Shown piece after piece: positions 29,321 through 38,353 of a stretch of DNA of 39,048 nt. This DNA comes from a virus: positions 1 through 39,048 of the IMG/VR virus record IMGVR_UViG_3300042988_000985; one strand, 5' to 3'. Position 1 is the stretch's first letter. Each line of letters starts with the position of its first letter. The notes beneath the pieces were generated by a model. It was given only the letters and a program-made list of their open reading frames with translations, made no database searches and was not told the DNA's origin. The position numbers and the translations under genes were made by a program.

Positions 29321-29985
29321 TTGGCCGTCCCCATGACCCAGACGCGAATAGTCGGCGTCACCGCCGTGCCCTCGCGCCCGATGTTGCGAAGCCGGAACGA
29401 GCACCGCGCGGGCCACACGAAGCCGGACGGCACCGTGAGGAACACGACCTTGCCCTGCGGCAGCGAAACGCCAGCCGCGTCGCTCGTGGCAATGCGGATA
29501 GTCACCGGGAACTCACCAGCCCCACAGGCCGCAGACGACGCCACAGATGTCCGCAGCGCGGCCCCGGCGACCGCCGTAGAGTCGTCGTTGGCAAGTGCGG
29601 GCAAGCTGAACAGCGAAAGCGAGTCGGACATGCCAGCGAGGTTGTAGCGCGGGTTCACCGCCAGCCGCAGCCAGTCGTTGACACTATTGCTCGCAACCTG
29701 GAACAACAGCGCCACGCTCCTGTAGGTTGAGAGGTCCACGATGTCCGTCGTGTCGGCAGCCCCGCCAGCGATGGTCCCCGAGTAGATCAGTGTGGGAGCG
29801 AGAATGTGGTCCCGGTCACGATCAGTGTCGTCGGTGAGCGCGTGCCCGTCCGAGTTCGTCTGCTGGCCCGTCTTGGCGTTGAAGTAGTAGCCGTTGCGCT
29901 CGACCGTGTTCGTGCCCGCCGTCTGCGCGAGGGCCGCGCCCGCCGCGAGTACCCCGAGCAGGGCGATTGCGATTGCCTTCTTCAT
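29317..29985 (-). CDS. Secreted beta-sandwich protein, virion-like
   Basis: 222 residues from ATG 29985, AGGAGG four bases upstream. The signal peptide MKKAIAIALLGVLAAGAALA precedes QTAG. The body (DIVDLSTYRSVALLFQVASN; then RCSFRLRNIGREGTAVTPTI ending RVWVMGTAK) has the strand order seen in small phage structural beta-sandwich proteins. This resembles the protein at 4807-5511, although I see no direct alignment. It starts the three-gene secreted set and follows two fibre genes. Confidence 0.65.
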   Translation of the reverse strand: MKKAIAIALLGVLAAGAALAQTAGTNTVERNGYYFNAKTGQQTNSDGHALTDDTDRDRDHILAPTLIYSGTIAGGAADTTDIVDLSTYRSVALLFQVASNSVNDWLRLAVNPRYNLAGMSDSLSLFSLPALANDDSTAVAGAALRTSVASSAACGAGEFPVTIRIATSDAAGVSLPQGKVVFLTVPSGFVWPARCSFRLRNIGREGTAVTPTIRVWVMGTAK

Positions 29986-30012
29986 CTGTCCTCCTGCCCG
30001 TTCGGGCCTTGG

Positions 30013-30771
30013 TTAGACCTGCCTGTACCGCAAGAAACTGCCCGCCTTCATCGTCACGTTTGTCCCCGCCGTCTCCGAAGCGAGGTTCAACTGCCAGACG
30101 CCCGAAGGCGATGCGCCCACGATCATCTGCACCTGCATCTGCGCGGGCCACGATCCGGTCGTCGTCGGCAGCCCGCCAACGGGGCCGAGCACCGCCCCGG
30201 CCATGTTGCCGTTCTGCATGACGATGGTTCCGGCCGCGCTGGTCGTTTGCAGGAACGCCACGCCGTCCGTCAGCCCCGAGGGCCACGAGCATCCCGGACG
30301 CGGCCCCACCGTCGCCGTCGCCGTCCGCAGCAGCATGTAGACCTCGACCATGTACGTCTTGCCAGCCGCCGGGGCGAAGTTCATGCCCGTCACCGCCACG
30401 GCCGTCGCGCTGGAGGTAGCGAAGTCGCCCGCGAGCTTGACCACTGTCCACGGATCGGAGCTGCCCGCCGGAGCCGCCCACGAGTTGTCGTCGCGCAGGA
30501 ACTTGGTCCCGTCCGGAGTACCGGTGGGAACGGCCGCCTTGCCCGCCAGGGCCGTGACGAGTCCCGTCACATCCGCCTGCGCGTGCGTGTGGGGCGAGGC
30601 CGCCTTCCCAGAGAGCGCCGTATCCAGCCCGACGACTTCCGAGGTCGGGTGCGTGTGCGGGGCCGCCTGCGCCGCAGGAGCCTCCCACGCCCCGTCGCCG
30701 CGCAGGAACTTGGTGTCGTCGGCGGTGCCGGAGCCGAGGTTGGCCGTCGGGACGGTGCGGAAGTGGCTCAT
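30013..30771 (-). CDS. Tail fibre protein with GTxDxTKFLR repeats
   Basis: 252 residues from ATG 30771. Two tandem modules, GTADDTKFLRGDGAW and GTPDGTKFLRDDNSW, occur with PHTHPTSEVVGLDTALSGKA and PHTHAQADVTGLVTALAGKA. These are typical of trimeric phage tail-fibre shafts. The C-terminal 140 residues (beginning SDPWTVVKLAGDFATSSATA) form a beta-rich head that could bind receptor or peptide partners. ATGA overlap to the preceding fibre gene. Confidence 0.8.
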   Translation of the reverse strand: MSHFRTVPTANLGSGTADDTKFLRGDGAWEAPAAQAAPHTHPTSEVVGLDTALSGKAASPHTHAQADVTGLVTALAGKAAVPTGTPDGTKFLRDDNSWAAPAGSSDPWTVVKLAGDFATSSATAVAVTGMNFAPAAGKTYMVEVYMLLRTATATVGPRPGCSWPSGLTDGVAFLQTTSAAGTIVMQNGNMAGAVLGPVGGLPTTTGSWPAQMQVQMIVGASPSGVWQLNLASETAGTNVTMKAGSFLRYRQV

Positions 30772-31391
30772 ACGATGATCCAGTTCGCGCCAGTGGAGAC
30801 GAGCGTCAGGGAGTTGCCCGCCGCGATGGTGCCCGGCGCGGCCCCGTCGATGGTCTGCCCGCCAGTCGTCGCGAGCGTGATCGTGCCTGCACCCGAGTTC
30901 TTGATGATGTAAACCGTCCCGGCGGTCATTGAGCCACCACCGCTGGCCACGACTGCGGTAGGCAGGGTGAGGGTCGGAGAGTTGGCGGTCACGTTCACAA
31001 CACAATCGTCTGTCGTTAGTGGATAGTCAGCCGTCTTGGCGACGTAGTGCAGCATGAGGCCGCGCGCTACCCCGAGGACTCCGCCAGTGTCCACATAGCC
31101 GCAGATGAGGTTGGCGAGCGTGTCCTCACCACTATGGGTTGACTCGATGGAGGCGTCGAAGGTGGTGGGGGCGTTGAAGGTCGTGTTTCCGTTCAACGTG
31201 TTATCGCCCGTGAACGTGTTGTCCCCAGCCAGCGTCGGCACCCGCAGGTTGGCGGCTGCCTCGGCCACCGTCCGCGCCCCCGTCCCGCCCATCCCAACCC
31301 CCGCCGGGGCGTCCTGCTGCCGCTGCCCCGACGCCGAACTGCTTGACCTTTGCGGGACATGACGCTGCCTCATGCCAGTGGTGGCGGTCAC
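30768..31391 (-). CDS. Tail fibre or spike shaft protein
   Basis: 207 residues from GTG 31391, with GGAGGGGG seven bases upstream. An N-terminal Gln/Ser-rich part is followed by GMGGTGARTVAEAAANL and a run of six-residue repeats (FTGDNTLNGNTTFNAPTTFD), the pattern of beta-solenoid fibre shafts. The C-terminal part ends TLVSTGANWIIV, a common fibre ending. The 130-bp gap upstream carries the best copy of the dispersed element (E). Confidence 0.75.
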   Translation of the reverse strand: MTATTGMRQRHVPQRSSSSASGQRQQDAPAGVGMGGTGARTVAEAAANLRVPTLAGDNTFTGDNTLNGNTTFNAPTTFDASIESTHSGEDTLANLICGYVDTGGVLGVARGLMLHYVAKTADYPLTTDDCVVNVTANSPTLTLPTAVVASGGGSMTAGTVYIIKNSGAGTITLATTGGQTIDGAAPGTIAAGNSLTLVSTGANWIIV

Positions 31392-31422
31392 TCGGCCCCC
31401 TCCGGCATAGCCCCTAGAACCT

Positions 31423-31442
31423 CCAAGGATGCCCCAGGATCG
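31423..31442 (+). repeat. Dispersed 20-bp element, copy E (consensus)
   Basis: CCAAGGATGCCCCAGGATCG lies in the only non-coding gap of this part of the tail module, 31 bases before the GTG of the fibre gene. On the reverse strand it forms ten-base blocks TCCTGGGGCA, TCCTTGGAGG, TTCTAGGGGC. Confidence 0.85.
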
Positions 31443-31521
31443 CGTTTCTCCCCCTCGGACGGCCTCGGAGTCGTCCGGCCGCCAAAGATGGGCCAGAAGG
31501 GCCATGTGCGGACACGGCGGG

Positions 31522-32871
31522 TCAACGGTTCTTCTCCCGAAGCCCCTGCTCCACCTCGCGCTGCTTGAAAAGGTCCATCGGCGTCTGCCACGGCTCCCCA
31601 CGGCGCAGAAGCTCCATCAGGGCGCGCGGGACGTTCTGGAGCGCGGGCTGCGTCACCGGGTGCTCCATCGTCCGACCGATGCCAGTCATCTGCTGCGGCG
31701 ACAGCCACTCCAGAGGGTTGAACGCCACGCGCGGCGCTCCACCACCCGCCACGGCTCGCGGCGAGGCCGTCGCGTCCCGGCCAACCTCGGCCGCCTTCGC
31801 TGCCCGTTGCACGCCAGTCAGTTCGCGGTAGCGGTTGTTCAGCGCCGTGTAGCCGGGCACCTTCGCAAGCCGCTGGTTCAGTACCGCCTGCAACTCGGCG
31901 TTCACCAACTGCTCGGCATCGGCACGATTGTCGGCTGCCGCGTTTCCAACCGAAGGCTTGGCACGCTTCTGCAACAGGTCAACCGAGACTTCCTGCGCGC
32001 CCTGCTTCTTCTCCCAAGCCGACAGGTTGTCCCACACACCAGGATTCTCCGCCCGGATGCCCTTGATAACCCCATCAACTTCGTTGAGGATTTCGGCACG
32101 CTGCGGACGACGGCCCAACTTCTTCCACAACCGCCTGCGGACTTCCTCCGTCACCTGGGCAACGTCGTGCTGCGTTGCGTCCTTGTTGAGCGTCGCTTCG
32201 ATGCGGGGGCGAATCTTGTTCAACTCAAAGCTCGCCGCCTGACTCCCCGTGACCGGCCGAAAGTTGCCCAGCGCCTTCTCGCCAATCCCGCCCGGCTCTG
32301 GACCCTCCGAAATCGTCCTCGGGTTGCTGACGCCAATGCGCTCGCGCGACGCCACGCCGCCGATGTCACCGAAGCTCTCATTCAGCACGGGGTCGGTATT
32401 GAACACCTTGCGCTGCAACCCGCGCCCGGCCGCTGCGCTCAGCCCGCCCATCGCCTCGCCCGCACCCTGGGCCATCGCCTGTGTGGCCGCCTCATCCATC
32501 GGGTTGGTGCCAGCAATGGGCGACGCGGCTGCACCAGCGCCGCCAGCCGCCAACATACGGAGCAGTGGCGCATACCGCACCCCAGACATCCACGGACCGC
32601 CAAGCGCCCCAGTCGCAACCGTCGCCGCAATGCTCGGGGCCGCCAGACGCAACTGCTCGCCAGTCGTCAGGCCGCCGGGATTCAGCATCGCATCCTCGGA
32701 CGACACCTCAAGCGGCAGGTTCTTGATGTCCGATTCCATCTTCGCGGTGCGCGGCTGCCAGTCCTTCTTGTACTTCTTGTACTGCTCGTAGTCCTTGGCG
32801 TTGCTGATCGGGAAGCGATACTCAACCCCGCTGACCGGGTGCCGGAGGGTCTTGACGATGTTCCTAGCCAT
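31522..32871 (-). CDS. Probable internal virion (ejection) protein
   Basis: 449 residues. The N-terminus (MARNIVKTLRHPVSGVEYRF) is followed by a Lys/Tyr-rich helix (KDYEQYKKYKKDWQPR). Residues about 80-150 include Ala/Gly-rich apolar stretches (IAATVATGALGGPWMSGVRY; MLAAGGAGAAASPIAG) that could insert into membranes. The rest is helical. The position after the nozzle and before the fibres fits the genes for ejection proteins in podoviruses. Assigned by context. Confidence 0.5.
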   Translation of the reverse strand: MARNIVKTLRHPVSGVEYRFPISNAKDYEQYKKYKKDWQPRTAKMESDIKNLPLEVSSEDAMLNPGGLTTGEQLRLAAPSIAATVATGALGGPWMSGVRYAPLLRMLAAGGAGAAASPIAGTNPMDEAATQAMAQGAGEAMGGLSAAAGRGLQRKVFNTDPVLNESFGDIGGVASRERIGVSNPRTISEGPEPGGIGEKALGNFRPVTGSQAASFELNKIRPRIEATLNKDATQHDVAQVTEEVRRRLWKKLGRRPQRAEILNEVDGVIKGIRAENPGVWDNLSAWEKKQGAQEVSVDLLQKRAKPSVGNAAADNRADAEQLVNAELQAVLNQRLAKVPGYTALNNRYRELTGVQRAAKAAEVGRDATASPRAVAGGGAPRVAFNPLEWLSPQQMTGIGRTMEHPVTQPALQNVPRALMELLRRGEPWQTPMDLFKQREVEQGLREKNR

Positions 32872-32873
32872 CG

Positions 32874-34250
32874 CTATTGCCCCCCTGCCGAAGTCGCGCC
32901 AGTGGGCGGCACAAGGTAGCCGTCCTTGTCGCGCTCGCCGCTCTGATCGGGCACCGTCGGGTCAACCGGCGCGATCTGCGTGCCGCGCTTCTCAAGGTTC
33001 GGGATCGCCAACGAGGGGTCAACCCCGTACTGCGCCGCCAACTTGTCCAGCCACTCGCGCGCATTGCGGTAGGCGTCCCGCTTGCGGTTGTAGTACAGGC
33101 TCGCAAGCCGAACCATGTCGGCGCGCTGATCGGGGTGCAGGAACTTACCGCTCGCCGCGCGCTGGTACGCCGACCATACCCATGCCGGGATTCCAGCCGT
33201 CTTGACCGCCCGCTCGTACTCGCCCTCTCGCACAACCGACGTGGGGTCCAGCACTCGCATGAACGAGAACACCAGGGCCATGTCCGAAAGCCCAGTCTTC
33301 CCGCCTTCAGCCGCCGAGTCGCTGATGCGGAGGTACGAGTCGCGCACGTCGGGGAACTGCGAGATGTCCTTGTTCGTCCGGGCCGCCAGCGTCAGCCGCC
33401 CGATGTTGGAGTCTCCGCGCGAACGGTTGGCAATCCACGCCTTGTATCCAGCGGTGGTCCGATACTCCTTCGGAACCCCCAGCGACTCGTACTGCTCCGG
33501 ACTCAGTTCCTCAGCCCCGTCCGCGCCCATCTTGCGCCGGATCAGCGCCACCTGAACATCCGTCAGTCCGCGCTGGTACTCCTTGCTCTTGTTGAGGTAG
33601 TCCTCCGACGCCAACTTGTTCTTCTCGGCGCGCTTGTCAGCCGCGTACTTCGGGACTCCGCCTACTAGCGCCCCCGCCGCAGGCATGTACGCCCCAATCG
33701 TCTTGTTCTGGCCTGGGCTGGGGCGCGGTCCCGGCAACTTGCCCAGCACATCCCCAGCAATAGTCGCAAACGCCTCCCAGCCGGGATGGCTAGCCTGAGC
33801 CATTTGCGGCTGCGCTGGGGGCTTTCCCATGAGGTCTACGGGCGTTTTGTCGAGGTAGGGGTCGGAAGCCGATCCTGGGGCATTTGTGGCCCCCAGCCGG
33901 GTCTCCAAGAACTGCTTCAAGAGCGCCAGCGCCTCGGGCGAAGGCGTGCTCGTCACCGTCCCGCCAGCCGCGTAGTTCCCGCCGATGTTGAACGGCGCGA
34001 CCGCACCGGCCCCGGACGCCCCAGCCCTCAGCAGCGCCATCAAGTCCTGAATGCTCATCTGCCCGTTCACCGCGTTCTCGCCCGCCCCGCCAATCGCCCG
34101 GCCCGCGCCGTACCCGGCCACCGCTCCGGCAGGGCCGCCAGCCACCATGCCGACGCCCCCGCCGAGAATCCCGGCGGCCGTGTCCAGCCAGTCCGCCTTG
34201 CGCTCCGGCTGGCGGCTGGCGAAGTAGCGCACCCAATCCTGCGCGTTCAC
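32874..34250 (-). CDS. Probable internal virion (ejection) protein
   Basis: 458 residues from GTG 34250; a TTG at 34256 overlapping the previous TGA is an alternative. Residues about 20-60 are Gly/Ala-rich and apolar (ILGGGVGMVAGGPAGAVAGY), a membrane-active-looking stretch like those of ejection proteins. The middle is helical, and the C-terminus holds charged helices and a disordered Gly-rich tail. Dispersed repeat copy F lies inside, encoding TNAPGSAS. Confidence 0.5.
   Translation of the reverse strand: MNAQDWVRYFASRQPERKADWLDTAAGILGGGVGMVAGGPAGAVAGYGAGRAIGGAGENAVNGQMSIQDLMALLRAGASGAGAVAPFNIGGNYAAGGTVTSTPSPEALALLKQFLETRLGATNAPGSASDPYLDKTPVDLMGKPPAQPQMAQASHPGWEAFATIAGDVLGKLPGPRPSPGQNKTIGAYMPAAGALVGGVPKYAADKRAEKNKLASEDYLNKSKEYQRGLTDVQVALIRRKMGADGAEELSPEQYESLGVPKEYRTTAGYKAWIANRSRGDSNIGRLTLAARTNKDISQFPDVRDSYLRISDSAAEGGKTGLSDMALVFSFMRVLDPTSVVREGEYERAVKTAGIPAWVWSAYQRAASGKFLHPDQRADMVRLASLYYNRKRDAYRNAREWLDKLAAQYGVDPSLAIPNLEKRGTQIAPVDPTVPDQSGERDKDGYLVPPTGATSAGGQ
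33870..33889 (-). repeat. Dispersed 20-bp element, copy F
   Basis: The minus strand reads CCACAAATGCCCCAGGATCG, 17 of 20 matching the consensus and identical to copy D over ATGCCCCAGGATCG. It lies inside an ejection-protein-like gene in the sense orientation. Confidence 0.8.
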
Positions 34251-34252
34251 CG

Positions 34253-35317
34253 TCAACCCCCGATCCACTTCGCAAGTTGCGCCAGCCACAGCTGAATCTG
34301 CGCGTCCGAGTACTTGCTCAGCATCTCCTGCCCGAACTTCTGCTGGCCCTCCAACTGCCCGCGCTTCGCCCCGCTCAGGATGTTCGCCACATCCCCCTGC
34401 GTGTTCAGGTCCGTCTGCATCGCGTAACTCCCGCGCTGCCCGGCGTCCAAGCCACTCACGTCAGCGTTCAGCGCCGCCCGCCTCCGCAGAGCATCCGCGT
34501 TGCCCGTCGCTTCCGTCCGCAACGAGTCGAGCAGGGCCGCACTGCCCTCAGGCGAGAACGACCCGAACTGCCCGTACTGCTGGAGCATCTTCCACATGCG
34601 CTGCATCGCCTCGTCACCCGCATTCGGGCTGCCCGGCGCGAACGGAATGTCGCCCCACGGGTCTTGCGGCCCTATCGTCGTCGGGGCCGTCAGGCCACCC
34701 GGCGGCGCAATCTGCGTCGGCGGGGAGCCGAGGAACGGCGGACGACTCCGGGGCTGCTGAGCGCCGGGCAGCCGGTTGCCGGGCAACCGATTGGTATGAA
34801 ACCCGCCACGCTGCCCCGGCACCATGCCGCCGAACGCGAAGCCCTGCGGCTCAACCTCCGGCTGCTCGCCGATCCCCAACAGCACCGGCAGGAGCGCCAT
34901 GAGCAGCCCGCGCACGTCCTCGCCGCCACCGGGCACCACGCCGCCCTCGGCCATGCGCTGCATCCCCCGCTGGTTCGCTCCGTTCAAGAAGTCCTCCATC
35001 CCCGGCTCCGCCATCGCGCCAGTGTTCAACACACCCTCGCCCGGCGTCAGCATCGCGGGCACCGTGTCACTCGTCATCGGCGAAAAGCTCACCGGCACCG
35101 GACCGTTCGGCCCCATCACCACCTTGCGGCGCAACCGGCCGCCATACGCCTCTGAAACCGGCGCAGAAGCCCCGAAGAAGCCCGTTCCACCAAAACCGCC
35201 ACCGAAGCCGCCGCCGGGGCCTGGCGACTGGCCGCCGGGAGGTGCATAGCCCGTACCCCGACCACCAGCCTTGCGGGGGTTGATGGGGTCGCCGTACTCG
35301 TCTGTGTACTCGTCCAT
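34253..35317 (-). CDS. Structural protein, glycine-rich with tape-measure-like motif
   Basis: 354 residues. A Gly/Pro-rich N-terminus (GGQSPGPGGGFGGGFGGTGF) precedes SDTVPAMLTPGEGVLNTGAM. The TPGE-x-V-x-N signature is common near the termini of tape measures and other virion proteins. An NRLPG pair repeats near residues 173-182. The last third is helical (EGQQKFGQEMLSKYSDAQIQ). Size and position suggest an internal or tail-associated virion protein rather than a true long-tail tape measure. Confidence 0.55.
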   Translation of the reverse strand: MDEYTDEYGDPINPRKAGGRGTGYAPPGGQSPGPGGGFGGGFGGTGFFGASAPVSEAYGGRLRRKVVMGPNGPVPVSFSPMTSDTVPAMLTPGEGVLNTGAMAEPGMEDFLNGANQRGMQRMAEGGVVPGGGEDVRGLLMALLPVLLGIGEQPEVEPQGFAFGGMVPGQRGGFHTNRLPGNRLPGAQQPRSRPPFLGSPPTQIAPPGGLTAPTTIGPQDPWGDIPFAPGSPNAGDEAMQRMWKMLQQYGQFGSFSPEGSAALLDSLRTEATGNADALRRRAALNADVSGLDAGQRGSYAMQTDLNTQGDVANILSGAKRGQLEGQQKFGQEMLSKYSDAQIQLWLAQLAKWIGG

Positions 35318-35320
35318 CGC

Positions 35321-38300
35321 CTAGTCCCCCACCTTCTGCAAGATTTCTGCGCCCTGGTCGATCTTGAACACGATGCCGCCCGTGCTCGACTGGCTGTCGT
35401 AGTAGAACACCTGCAACAGCTTCGCTGGCGAGCGGGCCACCTGCTCCCACTGGAGCCGCTCGTAGTTCAACTCGTTCGACCCGCTCGATGTCAGGCTCGC
35501 CGTGTCCGCCGCCGACCCGGTGTCAGTCCGAATCACCGACAGTTCGGTGCTTGCGTAGCCCACCCGATGCAGGACCGTCGCCCCCATCGCCACGAACCGC
35601 ATCCCCGGATCAGCCAGCACGCGCCGCGACGAGAACGAGCCGATGATCGACACGCCGTTGTCCGTGTCCCCGGTGAACATCTGGTCGATCCGGCCATCCG
35701 TCACTCCCGAGTTGTCGTTGATCGCCCCGTACAAGAGCGTTCCGCCAGAAGCCTCGACCGCCCCCATCGCCCTCGGCCCGAAGGCGTCGATCTCGCTGTC
35801 CAACTGGCACATCGTACTCCAGCCATAGGGCGAGCGCGTCTCGGGGTTCGCCAGCGCCTCGATGCCAAGCTGGTCCATGCCGGTGGAGAAGTCGTACACG
35901 ATGAAGCCGTAGACGTTGGCCTCCCTGCGGTACGAGTAAACCAGCCGACTGCCCCACGCGACCCCACCCATCCAGCAGTTGTACGAGTCCTGCGCCGCCG
36001 CCGCCACACACAGCGGAAGCTCATAGGCGAGATCGCCAAGGCTGCGCGCTGGCTGGTAGATTTCGCTGGAGAGAAGGATTTCGCGCCGCGACTTGTCCGC
36101 CGCCTTGATGCCGATGGCCGTCGCGTACACCGCGCACCCAGCCACCGTCACGACACTCCACGGCGACACGCACCCGTGCCTGCCATTGATCGTCTTGATG
36201 CGGTAGTCGAAGTCCTCGCCAGTGTTGCTGCCGCGCTCGTTCACGAACAGTCCGATGCGGTTCCGATAGAGCAGGACCGCTGCCCCGTCCACATCCACGA
36301 TTCCCATGAGTTGCCCGGGGCCATCCACGCCGTCACGGCGGTTGCTGGCCCCCCACGAGTTTGCAGCAACCGAAACGCCCGTCGCCGCCGCGCCCGGACT
36401 GGAGATCGTGAAGTAGATGCGGTCCTTGCGTGGCCTGTTGTACCCCTCCATCGCTGAACGCTTGAAGTAGATCATGCCGGGGTAGGCTCCGCTGAAGGTG
36501 CGAATCCACCCCTTGCTACCCGCTACCGTCACGCACGCACCGTCGCCGCAGTCAGCGTAGAACACTACCGTCGAGCCAGCCGCGACGCTGCACGCCTGGT
36601 CCAGCGTCCAACCGTGCGACCCCGACGTGTAGTAGTTGGATGTCTTGACCAGCGTCCCGTCCGTCATCCCGGCCGCCGCCGAGTAGCACTTGTACCCGAT
36701 AGGCACTGACGAACCGTCCCCCGTCGTGCTCAGCGCAGCACTGCCAGCCCCCTCACAGTTGGCGACGCTGATGACGCTCAGGCACAGCCCGGAACTTCCC
36801 GCGTTCGGGTCAGCCCCCGGCGCTACCTGCGCCCGCCACTGCCCGTAGTTGCTGCCAACCGCCGTGGAGTTGATCTTGTCAACCACCTTCTGCACGGTGT
36901 CGTAGGTCGCGAAGTCAATCGTCAGCGTCCCCGAGATAGCGCCGCCAGTGGCGTTGATGAGTTCCACCGCCGCCGAAGTGATCCGGTAGCACCCGGAAAT
37001 CGCCCCCGGCGCTTCCAGCGTCTCGATAGTGGACGTGTTCTTGTCGTAGTCCACCGCAATGCCGATGCACGCCAGCTGGATCGCGCTGGGGTTCGGCAGC
37101 GTGTACCCGGCGATCACCCGCTGGTCGCCCGTCCCGAGGTAGCGGCTGCGGGGCGGGCACGTCAGGTCCCACCGCACAACATCCGTGTCCTCGAGCAGCC
37201 CGTCGTCATCCGCCAGCGTGTCGCTATACGTCGTCTGCGTGTTGTTCCGCACCACCCCGAGAATCCGCAGGTCGGAAATGTCCACGGTGATTGCGTCCGT
37301 GGCGGCAACACGGTTCTGCTTCTGGCTGCGGAGTAGCACCCGCGCAATCGTCCCCGGAGGACCGATGGGGATGTTGGAGTAGGTCAGCGTCTTGTACTTG
37401 TACTTCGACCCGCCAGCCTGTGTCGCCGCCCCCACAGTCACAAACCCAAACCCGCTCGTCAGGATGGTGTTGGGCATCCTCGGCACACAGGGCAGCGAGT
37501 ACGACCCGTCCTCAAACTGGAACATCACCGAGATGAAGAACGTGTCGCCTTCCAGCCACGGGTAGTCGGAGTCTGCCGTCGTGTAGGTGCGCGCCGCACT
37601 GGCCGTCCCGGTCGCAACCACCGGAGGCCACAGCGGGCCAAACGGACCCGTCGGCCGCACCCGAACAGAGTTGACGACATCGGACGACGAATCGTTGCAC
37701 CCGCCATCCCACATGATCGGCGTGCCATGCAGGTTCGGGTAGTAGCGCCAGCGGCCCGCGTCCACGGTCCCCCAGGAACCGCTGGCGACGAACCGCCTCG
37801 CAAACTCGTGCGCCCCCCGGTTATACCCGCCCTCACCACTCTCGTACCAGAACGGCACCACCTTGTAGTAGATGCCGCTCGTCGCGAACGCCCCACCGCC
37901 GCTCCCACCGTCCGTCGGATACGACGCCGAACCGAACTCCGACAGCAGCGAGTAGTTGGCGTCCGGCCTGCGAACGTATTCTGTCCCGAACATCCCGTTG
38001 TCAATCGTCGGCCAGTTGGGGCTGGACGCCACCCGCCCGTACAGCGCCGAGTATGTCGGGTAGCCATTCAACTGCCCGTCCAGAAGCGCCGTCGAGTAGA
38101 ACTGCCGCACCCGGTAGGGAATCCACGCCGGGTCGCCGCTCTCCAAGATGCCGTTCGTCGCGTGGTTGGTCGCGCCGCTCACGACATCGCCGCCAGCAAT
38201 CGCGAACCCGCTCCGCTTGAACGCGCCACCCGCAATCGGGTCAACGAGCATGTTCTGGCCGCCAGCCATCGCCTCGGGCGGAGCAAGGTGCTGCTCCACC

Positions 38301-38353
38301 GACGTGACACTCCGAGTGAATGGTCCGAACGGCAGGACAGTCTCGTTAGCCAT
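35321..38353 (-). CDS. Tail nozzle-like protein (T7 gp12-type by position)
   Basis: 1010 residues from ATG 38353, which overlaps the adaptor gene's TAA. The early part, HLAPPEAMAGGQNMLVDPIA followed by GGAFKRSGF, resembles the start of podovirus nozzle proteins (a G-Q-...-N segment then a short G-x-x-x-R/K-R). The remainder is a long beta-rich sequence with many Tyr, Ser and Gly. A nozzle follows an adaptor in T7-like tails, and no tail-tube gene is present. Alternatives are a spike or hub; subtype unproven. Confidence 0.65.
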   Translation of the reverse strand: MANETVLPFGPFTRSVTSVEQHLAPPEAMAGGQNMLVDPIAGGAFKRSGFAIAGGDVVSGATNHATNGILESGDPAWIPYRVRQFYSTALLDGQLNGYPTYSALYGRVASSPNWPTIDNGMFGTEYVRRPDANYSLLSEFGSASYPTDGGSGGGAFATSGIYYKVVPFWYESGEGGYNRGAHEFARRFVASGSWGTVDAGRWRYYPNLHGTPIMWDGGCNDSSSDVVNSVRVRPTGPFGPLWPPVVATGTASAARTYTTADSDYPWLEGDTFFISVMFQFEDGSYSLPCVPRMPNTILTSGFGFVTVGAATQAGGSKYKYKTLTYSNIPIGPPGTIARVLLRSQKQNRVAATDAITVDISDLRILGVVRNNTQTTYSDTLADDDGLLEDTDVVRWDLTCPPRSRYLGTGDQRVIAGYTLPNPSAIQLACIGIAVDYDKNTSTIETLEAPGAISGCYRITSAAVELINATGGAISGTLTIDFATYDTVQKVVDKINSTAVGSNYGQWRAQVAPGADPNAGSSGLCLSVISVANCEGAGSAALSTTGDGSSVPIGYKCYSAAAGMTDGTLVKTSNYYTSGSHGWTLDQACSVAAGSTVVFYADCGDGACVTVAGSKGWIRTFSGAYPGMIYFKRSAMEGYNRPRKDRIYFTISSPGAAATGVSVAANSWGASNRRDGVDGPGQLMGIVDVDGAAVLLYRNRIGLFVNERGSNTGEDFDYRIKTINGRHGCVSPWSVVTVAGCAVYATAIGIKAADKSRREILLSSEIYQPARSLGDLAYELPLCVAAAAQDSYNCWMGGVAWGSRLVYSYRREANVYGFIVYDFSTGMDQLGIEALANPETRSPYGWSTMCQLDSEIDAFGPRAMGAVEASGGTLLYGAINDNSGVTDGRIDQMFTGDTDNGVSIIGSFSSRRVLADPGMRFVAMGATVLHRVGYASTELSVIRTDTGSAADTASLTSSGSNELNYERLQWEQVARSPAKLLQVFYYDSQSSTGGIVFKIDQGAEILQKVGD

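Noticed and set aside
35567-36457. Plus-strand ORF opposite the nozzle-like gene
   Set aside because: Arg/Pro/His-rich antisense frame of a long, well-supported gene.
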